NCBI RefSeq assembly: GCF_007991175.1
Contig: NZ_BJXV01000002.1
Location: forward strand, 310,001 to 374,000
Origin: Halovibrio variabilis
GTDB taxonomy: Bacteria > Pseudomonadota > Gammaproteobacteria > Pseudomonadales > Halomonadaceae
Reading direction: 5' to 3'
DNA: 64,000 nucleotides
The stretch's first letter is position 1. Each line of letters begins with the position of its first letter. The notes beneath the pieces were generated by a model. That model made no database searches. It saw nothing but the letters and a program-made list of their open reading frames with translations, and was not told where the DNA came from. Both the position numbers and the translations under genes were made by a program. Below are positions 1 through 8,064 of this stretch, one piece after another.

Positions 1-226
1 ATGCAGGCAGATGCGTCTTGAAATTCTCTGCCTGCTCGAATATCTCCTTGTACACCTCATCACGATCAACAGGCGGGTAGCCGTATTTGGCCAGTAGCAG
101 TAGGCCGACCTTGAGCTCGGGGCTTTTATTGGCACGCTGACGCCGGGAACAGTGAGTTTTTTTGTTCCCTACACCTGAGCCGTTCAGTGACCAGAAAACC
201 ATAGGCTGCGATGCATAGACTGGCAT
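1..226 (-). pseudogene. Remnant resembling C-terminal end of a type I restriction R subunit
   Basis: A minus-strand frame is open from an ATG at 226 to the window edge. Its last 40 or so codons read like the C-terminal helical part of HsdR proteins (DUF3387-like), with AKYGYPPVDRDEVYKEIFEQ followed by AENFK. The first 30 codons, beginning MPVYASQ, do not resemble HsdR. No helicase or nuclease part is present upstream, so this is probably the tail of a broken or replaced R subunit that continues off the left edge. The intact hsdR lies 440 bases away on the same strand. The assignment rests on one short motif, and a genuine small gene cannot be excluded. Confidence 0.4.
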
Positions 227-664
227 ATTGCGTTGCGTTGGTGGGTTGAGCCGGGTGGCATTTTTGAATATGGTGCGCATGGCCGCTCCCAGGGAAGAAA
301 CTGGTTTTAAGCACAATTATAGATCGGCTTTTGGGCGTCCCTCGGGGCTATCTTGGGGCAACGTATTGGGAGTGAAAAACTCACTATACCGCCAAAAATT
401 AACTATGCTGGCCTACTCATTACGCCCCGTCTTTTTGTGCACCAATAGCCTTCCCTCGCGTTGTGTTTTCATTCTCGCCATTGTTCCGAGTCGTCACCAG
501 TTAATGTGAGATCCGTAGCGCTTCATCCTCACAGTAGTAGGTACCCATCGGGCCAGCATGGAGGAGCAGATCGGAAAGTTCACGTTGGCATGCTTAGTAT
601 TTCCAAAAGCGTGAAATAGCCAGTGTTAAGTACTGGCACCCTTCGCGCTAAACACTTGCCACAA
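227..664. other. 438-base stretch without a supported gene, downstream of hsdR
   Basis: I see no convincing gene here. Open frames on either strand have no ribosome-binding site or recognisable motif. On the minus strand, about 510-600, a short open stretch ends in YYCEDEALRISH and a stop; it reads like the tail of a decayed protein but I cannot assign it. No rho-independent terminator with a clear T-run follows hsdR. Together with the HsdR-like remnant to the left, the stretch looks like debris from turnover of defence genes. Confidence 0.4.
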
Positions 665-3600
665 CTAGGGGTAGGTGCCCTCCTGACGCCCCGCTAACAG
701 TTTCAAAATCAGCAGCGCAAACTGCCTGCCAGTTTCTTCGTTTTCCAGCAGCGGCATACTCAGTTTTTCATGGTCGTTCATCGCGTCCAACACGGCATCG
801 GTCACGCGTTTGGGAAATAGCCCGTGCATCACTTGCGTGTCGTCATGGTGGGTGATCTGGGCCATGACAGCATCATCACGTTCAATGCGGTCGGCAATGC
901 CATTGGCAAAATGCAGTTTATCGCCATCGCTGATATCTGCACCGTAGAGGTCATTTAAACGCTCAATAATCTCATTTAGGAGCTGGGTCTCTGGATCATG
1001 GGGCTTTCCGGAACCAACATCTGAAATAGGTTTCAGGCCGTAATCGCCGCTCTCCTCTTCAAGCGAAAGTTTCTGTTCGGCGCGTTTGGTCAGCCGGTAG
1101 CTGTCCAGCTCAAGCTCACTGACATCGATAGGGTCGCCAATTAATAAGCGGTCGATACGTAGCAGGGGGTACAGGTGCTTGGCGTAAACGCACAGTTGCT
1201 CTAATTCAGCATCATCGAAGTGAATAATCTGGCTCAGAAATTCATAGGTGCGCACAAAGCTCTGTAGGTTTTTACGATACAGGTCAAGCTCATCGCGGGT
1301 TTTACCGGCATCTTCCAGTTCCTGCTCGGCACGCTTTATGCCTTTATCGTCGCCCTGCTGCTCCGCTTGGTACCGGGCTTCCTTCCAGGTCTGCTGTTGC
1401 TCGACGGTGACTTCATAGCGTTTCTTAAAGCGCTCTTGAGCGGGATGGCAATGGTAACTCAGGCGCGAGGCCGGCGCTTTGGGGTCAAAGAAAGCAGTAG
1501 CGAACGCTTCTACCTCGGGCCAGTGGTAAATGCCGTTAGCATCCAGCGTGCGCTTTAGGTCATACACTACCTGAGGATCAGAAACGTCAGCCAGGGTTGC
1601 CTTGCGGTAATACGGCGCAAACGCCTCCAACACCTCTCGTGGTTCATTGAAGAAATCGAGAATAAACGTCTGCTTGCCGGGAAACAGGCGGTTCAGCCGT
1701 GAGAGTGTTTGTACACAGTCGACGCCTTGCAGCTTCTTGTCCACGTACATGGCGCATAGCTTGGGCTGGTCAAAGCCAGTCTGGTACTTGTTAGCGGCGA
1801 TCATCACGTTGAAATCGTCGGTATCTAACGCCGCCGCTAAATCACGCCCACGCACTCCTGGGTTAAGCAGCTTGCTGGTTTCGCTAACTTCTTCAGGAAT
1901 TATTTCATCTGCCGCTACGGTGCCTGAAAAGGCCACCAAGGGATGAACGTCGCTATAGCCTTTGTCTTCAACGTATTGGCGCATAGCGAGCTGGTAGCGC
2001 ACCGCCTCTTGGCGGCTGGCGGTAACCACCATGGCCTTGGCTTGGCCGTCCAGCAGATGGCGCACATTGGCACGGAAGTGTTCAACAATTATCTCTACGC
2101 GTTGAGCAATGTTGTAAGGATGCAAGCGCACCCACTTGGCTAATGTTCGGGAGGCCTTCTTGGCATCCACCTCCTGCTCTTCATCTTCTAAATGGGCCAG
2201 TTTCCAGGCGGTGCTGTAGGTCACGTAGTTACGCAGCACATCAAGAATAAAGCCTTCTTCGATAGCCTGACGCATCGAGTAGAGGTGAAATGGCTCGGGT
2301 TTGTTGTCCGCACTTGGCGGCAAACTTGGGTCTGGCACACGGCCAAAAAGTTCTAACGTTTTGGCTTTGGGTGTGGCGGTAAACGCGTAGTAGCTGATGC
2401 GCTCATTAGGGCCACGAGTGGACACAGCCGCATCCAGCATGTCCTCGGCACTGATTTCCTCGCCATCTTCTGCATCCTCGCCAGCGGCGGCTAACAACGC
2501 CTTGAGCTTGCGCGCAGAATCGCCCGCCTGCGAAGAGTGTGCTTCGTCGGCAATCACTGCATAGCGGCCTTCGGCAAGTGTTGGCCGCTTATCCAGCGCA
2601 TCGAACAGCGCAGGAAAGGTCTGGATGGTCACGATGATGATGCGGGTATTGCTCGCCAGCGCCTCAGCCAGCTGTTCAGACTTGCTCTGGTTGCCGACAT
2701 CGCGGGTAATGGGGCACACCACGCCGTGAGCGTGCTCAAACTGGTAAATGGTGTTTTGCAGCTGGCTATCGAGCACCGTACGGTCGGTAACCACAATGAC
2801 AGAGTTGAATCGCTTCTGTTGGCCGCTTTCGTCATACAGGTTGGCGAGTTGGTGAGCCAGCCAGGCAATGGAGTTGGACTTACCCGAGCCCGCGCTGTGC
2901 TGAACTAAGTAGCGCTGCCCGGCGGCTTCGGCCTGGGTGGTTTCAATCAGCTGATTGACCACTTCCCATTGGTGGTAGCGCGGGAAAATCAGCGTTTCTT
3001 GTGTTTTACGCCGCCCCTGAAAGTCTTCGGTAGTTTTCTGTTCCAAGTGCAAAAAGCGTCCGAGAATCTTCAGCCAGGCATCCGGCAAAAGCACACGCTC
3101 CCATAAGTAGCTTGTGGCGTAGCTGTTGTCATCGTTTGGTGGCGGGTTACCAGCACCGCCGCCATCGGTGCCCAGGTTAAACGGCAGAAAGAACGTCTCT
3201 TTACCCGTCAGTTTTGTAGTCATCGCCACTTCCGCTTGGCTGACGGCAAAATGCACCAGCGCGCCGCGCTTAAACGCCAGCAGCGGTTCTACCTTGCGAG
3301 TAATGGGGTCTTTTAGTGGACGATCATTGCGGTACTGGCGTTTGGCATTTTCTACTGACTGCTTAAACTCGCTTTTCAGCTCTAATGTGGCGGTAGGAAT
3401 GCCATTGACGAACAGCACTAGATCTAAGCGCGGGTTGTAGCTTTGATCACCGCTCCCTTTTACACGCGCATGGGGCGAATAGGAGACTTCTGGTACCACG
3501 CGCAAGCGATTGGCGCGGTAGCGAGCAAGCGCTTCGGGGTTCATGGCATGGTCGGGCTTAAAGCTGCACAGGTCGAACGACACCCCCGGCACTTTAAAGC

Positions 3601-3862
3601 CGTGGCGTAGCACTTCCAGAGTGCCCGCCCGCTCCAGCTCGCGCACCACTTTCTGCACAAATACCGTTTCAGACGATTGCGGGTTGGCCTTACAGAACTT
3701 CTCCCAACGCTCGGGCCAAGCCTCTTTCACATAACTCAGCAAGTCTTCGGTATAGAGCGCTGTGGTGCGGTCATAACCGCTGGCAGTGCCCACTTTCCAA
3801 CCACCGGTAACCATGGCGTCGATGATGTCTTGCTGGAACTGGGCTTCCTTGCTATCGGCCAT
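665..3862 (-). CDS. hsdR: Type I restriction enzyme R subunit (HsdR)
   Basis: This is the motor and nuclease subunit of a type I restriction-modification complex, which translocates DNA and cuts unmodified DNA at a distance. At 1065 residues it has the usual HsdR length. An N-terminal PD-(D/E)XK nuclease is visible, with LDLVLF then LELKS near residues 146-161. The SF2 helicase has Walker A SAGSGKS near 325, a DEAH box (IADEAHSSQ) near 440 and motif III FTATPKA near 493; a DUF3387-type helical tail follows. The ATG at 3862 is preferred over a GTG six bases upstream because GGAG lies at the right distance before it. Its start overlaps the end of the upstream nuclease-like gene by 11 bases, implying translational coupling. 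It is separated from hsdM-hsdS by several cargo genes. Confidence 0.95.
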   Translation of the reverse strand: MADSKEAQFQQDIIDAMVTGGWKVGTASGYDRTTALYTEDLLSYVKEAWPERWEKFCKANPQSSETVFVQKVVRELERAGTLEVLRHGFKVPGVSFDLCSFKPDHAMNPEALARYRANRLRVVPEVSYSPHARVKGSGDQSYNPRLDLVLFVNGIPTATLELKSEFKQSVENAKRQYRNDRPLKDPITRKVEPLLAFKRGALVHFAVSQAEVAMTTKLTGKETFFLPFNLGTDGGGAGNPPPNDDNSYATSYLWERVLLPDAWLKILGRFLHLEQKTTEDFQGRRKTQETLIFPRYHQWEVVNQLIETTQAEAAGQRYLVQHSAGSGKSNSIAWLAHQLANLYDESGQQKRFNSVIVVTDRTVLDSQLQNTIYQFEHAHGVVCPITRDVGNQSKSEQLAEALASNTRIIIVTIQTFPALFDALDKRPTLAEGRYAVIADEAHSSQAGDSARKLKALLAAAGEDAEDGEEISAEDMLDAAVSTRGPNERISYYAFTATPKAKTLELFGRVPDPSLPPSADNKPEPFHLYSMRQAIEEGFILDVLRNYVTYSTAWKLAHLEDEEQEVDAKKASRTLAKWVRLHPYNIAQRVEIIVEHFRANVRHLLDGQAKAMVVTASRQEAVRYQLAMRQYVEDKGYSDVHPLVAFSGTVAADEIIPEEVSETSKLLNPGVRGRDLAAALDTDDFNVMIAANKYQTGFDQPKLCAMYVDKKLQGVDCVQTLSRLNRLFPGKQTFILDFFNEPREVLEAFAPYYRKATLADVSDPQVVYDLKRTLDANGIYHWPEVEAFATAFFDPKAPASRLSYHCHPAQERFKKRYEVTVEQQQTWKEARYQAEQQGDDKGIKRAEQELEDAGKTRDELDLYRKNLQSFVRTYEFLSQIIHFDDAELEQLCVYAKHLYPLLRIDRLLIGDPIDVSELELDSYRLTKRAEQKLSLEEESGDYGLKPISDVGSGKPHDPETQLLNEIIERLNDLYGADISDGDKLHFANGIADRIERDDAVMAQITHHDDTQVMHGLFPKRVTDAVLDAMNDHEKLSMPLLENEETGRQFALLILKLLAGRQEGTYP

Positions 3863-4964
3863 TTTCACTCTCCATGGCTACTTCGCGCTGCCAATCTTTC
3901 TCCATGGCAATGATCCCGCGTAGGTAGTTGGCGACGGCCTTCTCAATAGCTTCCCACTTCATCTCCAGGAAGCCATGATAGAGGTTGTACTGCCACTTCC
4001 CGACTTTATGATCATCGAACTGGTTACAGTCAAAACCTTTTTCTGCTAACTGGGCAAGGTCGCCATTACGCCTGTCAATATAGGTCTGAACCCACACTTG
4101 CTTTGATTTTTCCAGTTCAAGATATATGACCACACTTGAGTGACCTTTCCATCCCTCGGGTGCAAAGCGTAGCGCCGGACCGACAGGCCAGTTTTCCTGC
4201 CAAACATTGATCGATTGGCCAATGTCACTGAGTGAGTCGTTGATACCCGCCTGAAGCCGCTGCCGTAGATTGAGCAAAGCACTGTTCTTGGCCCTGGTTA
4301 GCGCATCGATATCGCCTAGGTGCTCCAGCACATATTGCTCTTGTTCATTCGTTAAGGTATCGGCCATCGTCAGGTTCTCGAAATGAAGGACAAATTCGCG
4401 TAGGAATAGCAGCCATTTACTTTCGCCGTGTTGCTCATAGAGCGCACCGATAGCTGCGCGTAGCTGTTTCAGAAAATCTGCGTAGCCAATTCCCAGCCAT
4501 TCATCGACATTGGGTGCAAGCCCTTCGGGCGACAACACAGCAAGCAACACCCGACGGCTTTTTTGGCCGGATAAACGCAGCTTTAAGTCACTGCCATAGT
4601 GGTCGAAGTCGTTGTGAAACCCGTGATATATCTTGTTCTCAATGGCCAACACCCAACGATCTGACTCTAGCACTAGATCAATGCGCTGCTGTTCAGAGGT
4701 CATCCATTCGCGTATAGGTGAACGTGTTAGATACCCGTCATCCGAAGACGGCTGCTCTGGCTCAGGGAGGCAGTCCAACAGAGCGTTTAATACGACACTG
4801 CCAAAGCCATGCTCAGCGCTAGGATCGAGAAAGAAAGCGAGCAAGTCTGTTGTCGGGTTTTCAAAATAACCCCGCGCCCCTATATCAAACAGAGTCCGCT
4901 CTCGTTCGGGTTGTTTTAGATGGCGTGCTTTATCTAACAACGCCTGCATATCACTCACTTCCAT
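3852..4964 (-). CDS. PD-(D/E)XK nuclease-family protein (PDDEXK_4-like)
   Basis: A predicted cytoplasmic protein of 370 residues with a restriction-endonuclease-like core. The N-terminal motif YFENPTTDLLAFFLDP (acidic residue E35) is followed by RIDLVLES (D96) and LAIENKI (E109, K111), the D-ExK signature of the PDDEXK_4 group. Proteins of this group occur near defence and mobile genes, and their substrates are mostly unknown. AAGGGG precedes the ATG at 4964. The stop overlaps hsdR, so the two are probably cotranscribed and this gene may be an accessory of the restriction system. The C-terminal 150 residues show no motif I recognise. Nuclease activity is inferred from the motif only. Confidence 0.75.
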   Translation of the reverse strand: MEVSDMQALLDKARHLKQPERERTLFDIGARGYFENPTTDLLAFFLDPSAEHGFGSVVLNALLDCLPEPEQPSSDDGYLTRSPIREWMTSEQQRIDLVLESDRWVLAIENKIYHGFHNDFDHYGSDLKLRLSGQKSRRVLLAVLSPEGLAPNVDEWLGIGYADFLKQLRAAIGALYEQHGESKWLLFLREFVLHFENLTMADTLTNEQEQYVLEHLGDIDALTRAKNSALLNLRQRLQAGINDSLSDIGQSINVWQENWPVGPALRFAPEGWKGHSSVVIYLELEKSKQVWVQTYIDRRNGDLAQLAEKGFDCNQFDDHKVGKWQYNLYHGFLEMKWEAIEKAVANYLRGIIAMEKDWQREVAMESENGR

Positions 4965-5119
4965 GTTTCCCCTTATTATTAGGACCCGAAAAACAAACAG
5001 GAATTATCGTGCTCATTTTTTTGATATTTCGCAAACTGACGTGAAACTATTGCTGCATGCTTCATAGTGGGTAACAATTTTTTAGGCACAAAGAGCGACA
5101 GGCGCTCAGCGGTTAGATG

Positions 5120-5680
5120 TTAGCCAATTAAAGTCTCTTCTAACCGGGCGATGACCTGCTGGCGCAGGCTCGGGTGCGCATCGGGTAGCGCAAGGGCTTC
5201 CTCGTACCAGAACTCGTGGGGAGAACACGACTCGGAGCTAAGCTCGACAAGGCCCAGCAGCAGCGCCATGCGGAGCGTCTGGCAATTTGGCGGCATTCGG
5301 GCGAACTTATCCAGCGAGGCATTCCAATCCTCGCCATTGCCTGGCTCGCCTATTGCTCGACTAGTTTCCACAACGTTAGCGATATCTTCTCCAAACGCTT
5401 TGGCTAATTGATCGAAGCTCAGTTGTTTCACTTCCAGCAGCATTAAAAGCGATACCGCTATTTGCTCAGCCTCCGGACATCCCCCATCAAGCAAGGCTTT
5501 CTGAGCGATTATGATAATCGCATCATAACCTTCTCGTAGGTCGAGCGGGCTTACCATCTCAAACATGCTGCTCTGAGCTTCTTGTTCGGCCTGGGTATAT
5601 GCCGCATCGTGAAAGGCAACTAAGCAGGCCTGCTGCGTCGACGAGATTGGCTGCTCTTGTCTCTTGGCTTGATCCTTCAA
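5120..5680 (-). CDS. Hypothetical protein resembling an inactive RelA-type HD domain
   Basis: A 186-residue protein without signal peptide or membrane segment. Starting near residue 75, the stretch AVSLLMLLEVKQLSFDQLAK then AFGEDIANVVETSRAIG matches the pattern of RelA/SpoT and small alarmone hydrolase HD domains, where the sequence is normally like LLHDVVEDT, then LEEIEERFG and a V-D-G-V segment. The H-D and following E-D metal and catalytic positions read L-M and E-V here, so hydrolase chemistry is not expected. Translation appears to start at TTG (5680), six bases after a good GAGGA site. It is divergent from the gene at 5787. A weak hairpin (GAGCG/CGCTC, about 5092-5106) follows its stop. 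The HD relationship is my reading of a pattern, not a search result. Confidence 0.55.
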   Translation of the reverse strand: MKDQAKRQEQPISSTQQACLVAFHDAAYTQAEQEAQSSMFEMVSPLDLREGYDAIIIIAQKALLDGGCPEAEQIAVSLLMLLEVKQLSFDQLAKAFGEDIANVVETSRAIGEPGNGEDWNASLDKFARMPPNCQTLRMALLLGLVELSSESCSPHEFWYEEALALPDAHPSLRQQVIARLEETLIG

Positions 5681-5786
5681 CTGGCTTCCTCGTTTACTAT
5701 CACCATTGAATTAATAGCTTAAGTTATATTCGACCTCGCCGATATACTCAAATGGCTATTAAAAACCACCACAAAGGCGCAAGCAC

Positions 5787-6416
5787 TTGATAAAATCCTC
5801 ACCTAACAGCCGACGCCAGGCCATTATAGACGCATTAGTACTTGCCCATGAGAGCGCCCAGCAGCTATGCGGGACATCGTTGAACCGTATGCCGGAGTAT
5901 TATATGGCGATGCGCGTAGCCGATTACTTCGCGGATAATTTTCTCAATTTCGGCTATCGTCTGGAGCCTCAGGTCAAGCGAACCTTCCAGAGCGCTCATC
6001 TCTGGCACGAAGAGGCCGAGTCACTATGTGCTGACCCAGATATACGATCTAACGGCCGTTTTGACTTAGTGCTTTACAACAACAAGCGAGAACGTCCCGC
6101 CCATGTAATCGAATTCAAACGTGGCGCCAAGTTGGAATCTCTACGCCCAGACATAAAACGTTTAGCCCGAGTGTGCTTTCACGCAGGCCACAAAAGTTTG
6201 GAAACGAACTATCTGGTTCTGACCCGAAAATGTCCCAAGGGCGACTCACGCTTAAAGAAGGCAAAGCAGGTGCTTAGCGAAGAATTAGATGGCATCGAGG
6301 GGGTGAGCTACAAAATATCTTATAGTGATCCTCTCGAACCATTTATCAACCGGGAATACGAAACCTTGGCCGATGCCACTTTCCGTATCTGGGTTATCGA
6401 AATCAAGGCTTTGTAA
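5787..6416 (+). CDS. Hypothetical protein with PD-(D/E)XK-like motif, opposite strand to hsd genes
   Basis: A 209-residue protein and the only plus-strand gene within the restriction operon. It carries GRFDLVLYN (D93) followed by AHVIEFKRGA (E109, K111), spaced as in PD-(D/E)XK nucleases; an upstream acidic residue (E37 in RMPEYY) could complete the site. No signal peptide or membrane segment is seen. The frame begins with TTG at 5787 with AAAGG some 11 bases upstream; the next candidate, ATG 5889, would remove the first conserved helix, so the TTG is preferred. It is divergent from 5680 and convergent with 7053-6532. Its strand and separate expression suggest a later insertion into the operon or an independently controlled effector. 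Confidence 0.6.
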   Translation: MIKSSPNSRRQAIIDALVLAHESAQQLCGTSLNRMPEYYMAMRVADYFADNFLNFGYRLEPQVKRTFQSAHLWHEEAESLCADPDIRSNGRFDLVLYNNKRERPAHVIEFKRGAKLESLRPDIKRLARVCFHAGHKSLETNYLVLTRKCPKGDSRLKKAKQVLSEELDGIEGVSYKISYSDPLEPFINREYETLADATFRIWVIEIKAL

Positions 6417-6423
6417 GCTGTAA

Positions 6424-6451
6424 CTGGCGGCTCAACGAAACGAGCCGCTAG
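6424..6451. terminator. Strong hairpin between convergent genes, no T-run
   Basis: GCGGCTC at 6427-6433 pairs with GAGCCGC at 6442-6448 across the loop AACGAAAC; a wobble pair and two more pairs extend the stem to about ten pairs. It sits eight bases after one stop codon and 80 bases before the converging stop. There is no T-run on either side, so it may act as an mRNA 3-prime stabiliser rather than an intrinsic terminator. Confidence 0.5.
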
Positions 6452-6531
6452 CTATAAACTTAGAGGCTTACCCCTTCCCAGGCCCGCTCCTTGGGTGAAT
6501 AAATTCATGCCAAAGCACGAAGAAACGCTTT

Positions 6532-7053
6532 TCAAACCATTAGAGCGCTAAGCTTATCTTGGTTATAAACGCGACCATAGCGGCTTATGAGCCCTTTAGG
6601 GCCAAGCATCGTCAGGCTAACCACGGGCGTGACCGTTTTAGCAAAGTTATCCGCTAATGCTATCTCTTGCTGGGTCGAGGTTAGCAAGCCAATCCGCTCG
6701 GGCGTGTAATGCTCGCCTAGTTCCATCAATACGAACTGTGTCCAACCCGGCGTGAGGCGAACGCTACGACCTCGCTTATTTTCATGGGTAATTGCTTTAA
6801 CTTGGGTTCGCAAATTGCTCTCTTCAAGATCAAAGCCGGGGTTCGAACTCCCCTCCATCATGGCAGGTTCTTGGCCGAGTGCTTCCAGAAACCGAAGGCC
6901 GATAAACTCACCAATGCGACCAATAATGTTGTCGTTGCCGCCAATACGCTCTGGCACCTCTCGTCCAAGTTTTAGAATGGCCTGACGTGCTCGGAGATAA
7001 TGATCAATGGCTTGTTGTATCTCGGCATCTCGGTGCTGTTGAGGTTTAGTCAT
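6532..7053 (-). CDS. Small probable PD-(D/E)XK-fold protein in the hsd operon
   Basis: A 173-residue protein. GRIGEFIGLRFLEALG is followed by NPGFDLEE and LRTQVKAIT; E49, D75 and Q84-x-K86 are spaced like the acidic-D-(Q/E)xK active site of restriction-endonuclease-fold proteins, with Q replacing the usual E as in some type II enzymes. The C-terminal half is unassigned. The ATG at 7053 is chosen because it overlaps the upstream stop by eight bases and the frame begins MTKPQQHRD; upstream codons (LRQRRRMRAA) lie inside the previous gene. It is translationally coupled to the GIY-YIG gene, suggesting a two-gene unit. Function and target are unknown, and a non-catalytic DNA-binding role is possible. 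Confidence 0.6.
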   Translation of the reverse strand: MTKPQQHRDAEIQQAIDHYLRARQAILKLGREVPERIGGNDNIIGRIGEFIGLRFLEALGQEPAMMEGSSNPGFDLEESNLRTQVKAITHENKRGRSVRLTPGWTQFVLMELGEHYTPERIGLLTSTQQEIALADNFAKTVTPVVSLTMLGPKGLISRYGRVYNQDKLSALMV

Positions 7054-7987
7054 AGCTGCCCTCATTCGGCGTCGCTGCCGCAGCACTTACTTGTTGATCC
7101 TGCCATGCGCCATAGGTTTGGCCGGTGCTTTCTAGCTTCCAGTGACGACGGCCATTAGCGCTGCGGCCACAAAACACCGCTGCGGCTGCACTGGGGCTTG
7201 TAAACGCATAGTCGCGGGCAAAAAGCTTCAAACCTTTATCACAGTCCACCAATACCTGATCGTCACAAAGTTGTTGATATAACGACTGGTAACCACCTTC
7301 AACGCCGTTCCAAGAACCCCGTGCCGTCGATCCTTCGAGCACATAAAATTCACCATCAATTTCCTGACCAAAGGCTTTAATACCATGGCGAGGCACTTCA
7401 GCGATAAATTTGGGTGACTTAGCAGCAGGCATTGACGCCACAGATGGCTGATGGGAAATAGCAGGTCTCACTCGCAAAAAATCTAGCCCCAACACCGGCA
7501 GCACGGTGCGTATCTGCTCGACAAAGAACGCCATATCGGCGCGGTCAGATTCGGGCAAATTGGCGTAATCGTGTGAGGTGCCATTGATCAGCTTGCAGCG
7601 TCCAAGCTCACCTGCGGACTGAATTAGCAGGCTTTCCAAATACTTAACGTGCGCTTTGGTGATATTTTTATCCTTGCTAGTGATTAAGCAGACCTTTTCC
7701 CAAAAGTCCTTGCCGCCTTTGTCTTCCGTGCGGTTGTGCTGCTTGAGGCGGGTGCCAACGTCGTCACTTTCACCGATATAAACCTGTGGGCGAAGACTAC
7801 CTTCAATATCAGGGCCAACCAAAAAATAGATGCCAGTGCGGCCACACTCGGGGCGCTGCACTAGTTCTGTCAGTTTGGTACGTGGGCCGGTCAGCACATG
7901 GCCTGTCCAGTTCATGATCTCGGCAGTAAGCAAGCCATTAGGCGTGCCATCCACTAGAAACAGCCGAATGCTGCGTCCCTGTGTCAT
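7046..7987 (-). CDS. GIY-YIG nuclease-like protein with C-terminal DUF4357
   Basis: A 313-residue protein. The N-terminal half has a GIY-YIG motif: RTGIYFLVG (residues 50-58) followed by PQVYIGESDD (Y70-I-G72) and RLKQH, the usual arrangement of the metal-dependent nuclease. The C-terminal part, LKLFARDYAF then SPSAAAAVFCGRSANGRRHW, resembles DUF4357, a domain often fused to GIY-YIG or found near restriction-modification genes. The ATG at 7987 is chosen because GGAG precedes it by seven bases; an in-frame TTG at 8020 lies inside a palindrome. It overlaps the following gene by eight bases. A catalytic Glu further along the domain is not obvious to me, so activity is inferred. It probably belongs to the defence module. 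Confidence 0.75.
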   Translation of the reverse strand: MTQGRSIRLFLVDGTPNGLLTAEIMNWTGHVLTGPRTKLTELVQRPECGRTGIYFLVGPDIEGSLRPQVYIGESDDVGTRLKQHNRTEDKGGKDFWEKVCLITSKDKNITKAHVKYLESLLIQSAGELGRCKLINGTSHDYANLPESDRADMAFFVEQIRTVLPVLGLDFLRVRPAISHQPSVASMPAAKSPKFIAEVPRHGIKAFGQEIDGEFYVLEGSTARGSWNGVEGGYQSLYQQLCDDQVLVDCDKGLKLFARDYAFTSPSAAAAVFCGRSANGRRHWKLESTGQTYGAWQDQQVSAAAATPNEGSYD

Positions 7988-8015
7988 ATCATCTCCGCTA
8001 GTGCTATTCGTTTGA

Positions 8016-8035
8016 GCCAACTCGAGAGTTGGCTA
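8016..8035. promoter_or_regulatory. Perfect 9-base inverted repeat upstream of the GIY-YIG gene
   Basis: AGCCAACTC at 8016-8024 and GAGTTGGCT at 8027-8035 are perfect inverted arms around two central bases. The repeat lies between the small orf ending at 8065 and the GIY-YIG start at 7987, upstream of its ribosome-binding site. As DNA it could be an operator; as RNA it would fold into a short stem that could separate the hsdM-hsdS part of the transcript from the downstream cargo genes. No T-run follows on the minus strand. Confidence 0.5.
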
Positions 8036-8064
8036 TACACATTGCTTGGAATACTCAGCATTAA

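Noticed and set aside
228-509. Open frame on the plus strand of 93 codons left of hsdR
   Set aside because: No ribosome-binding site, no family motif, and composition unlike a protein; probably chance.
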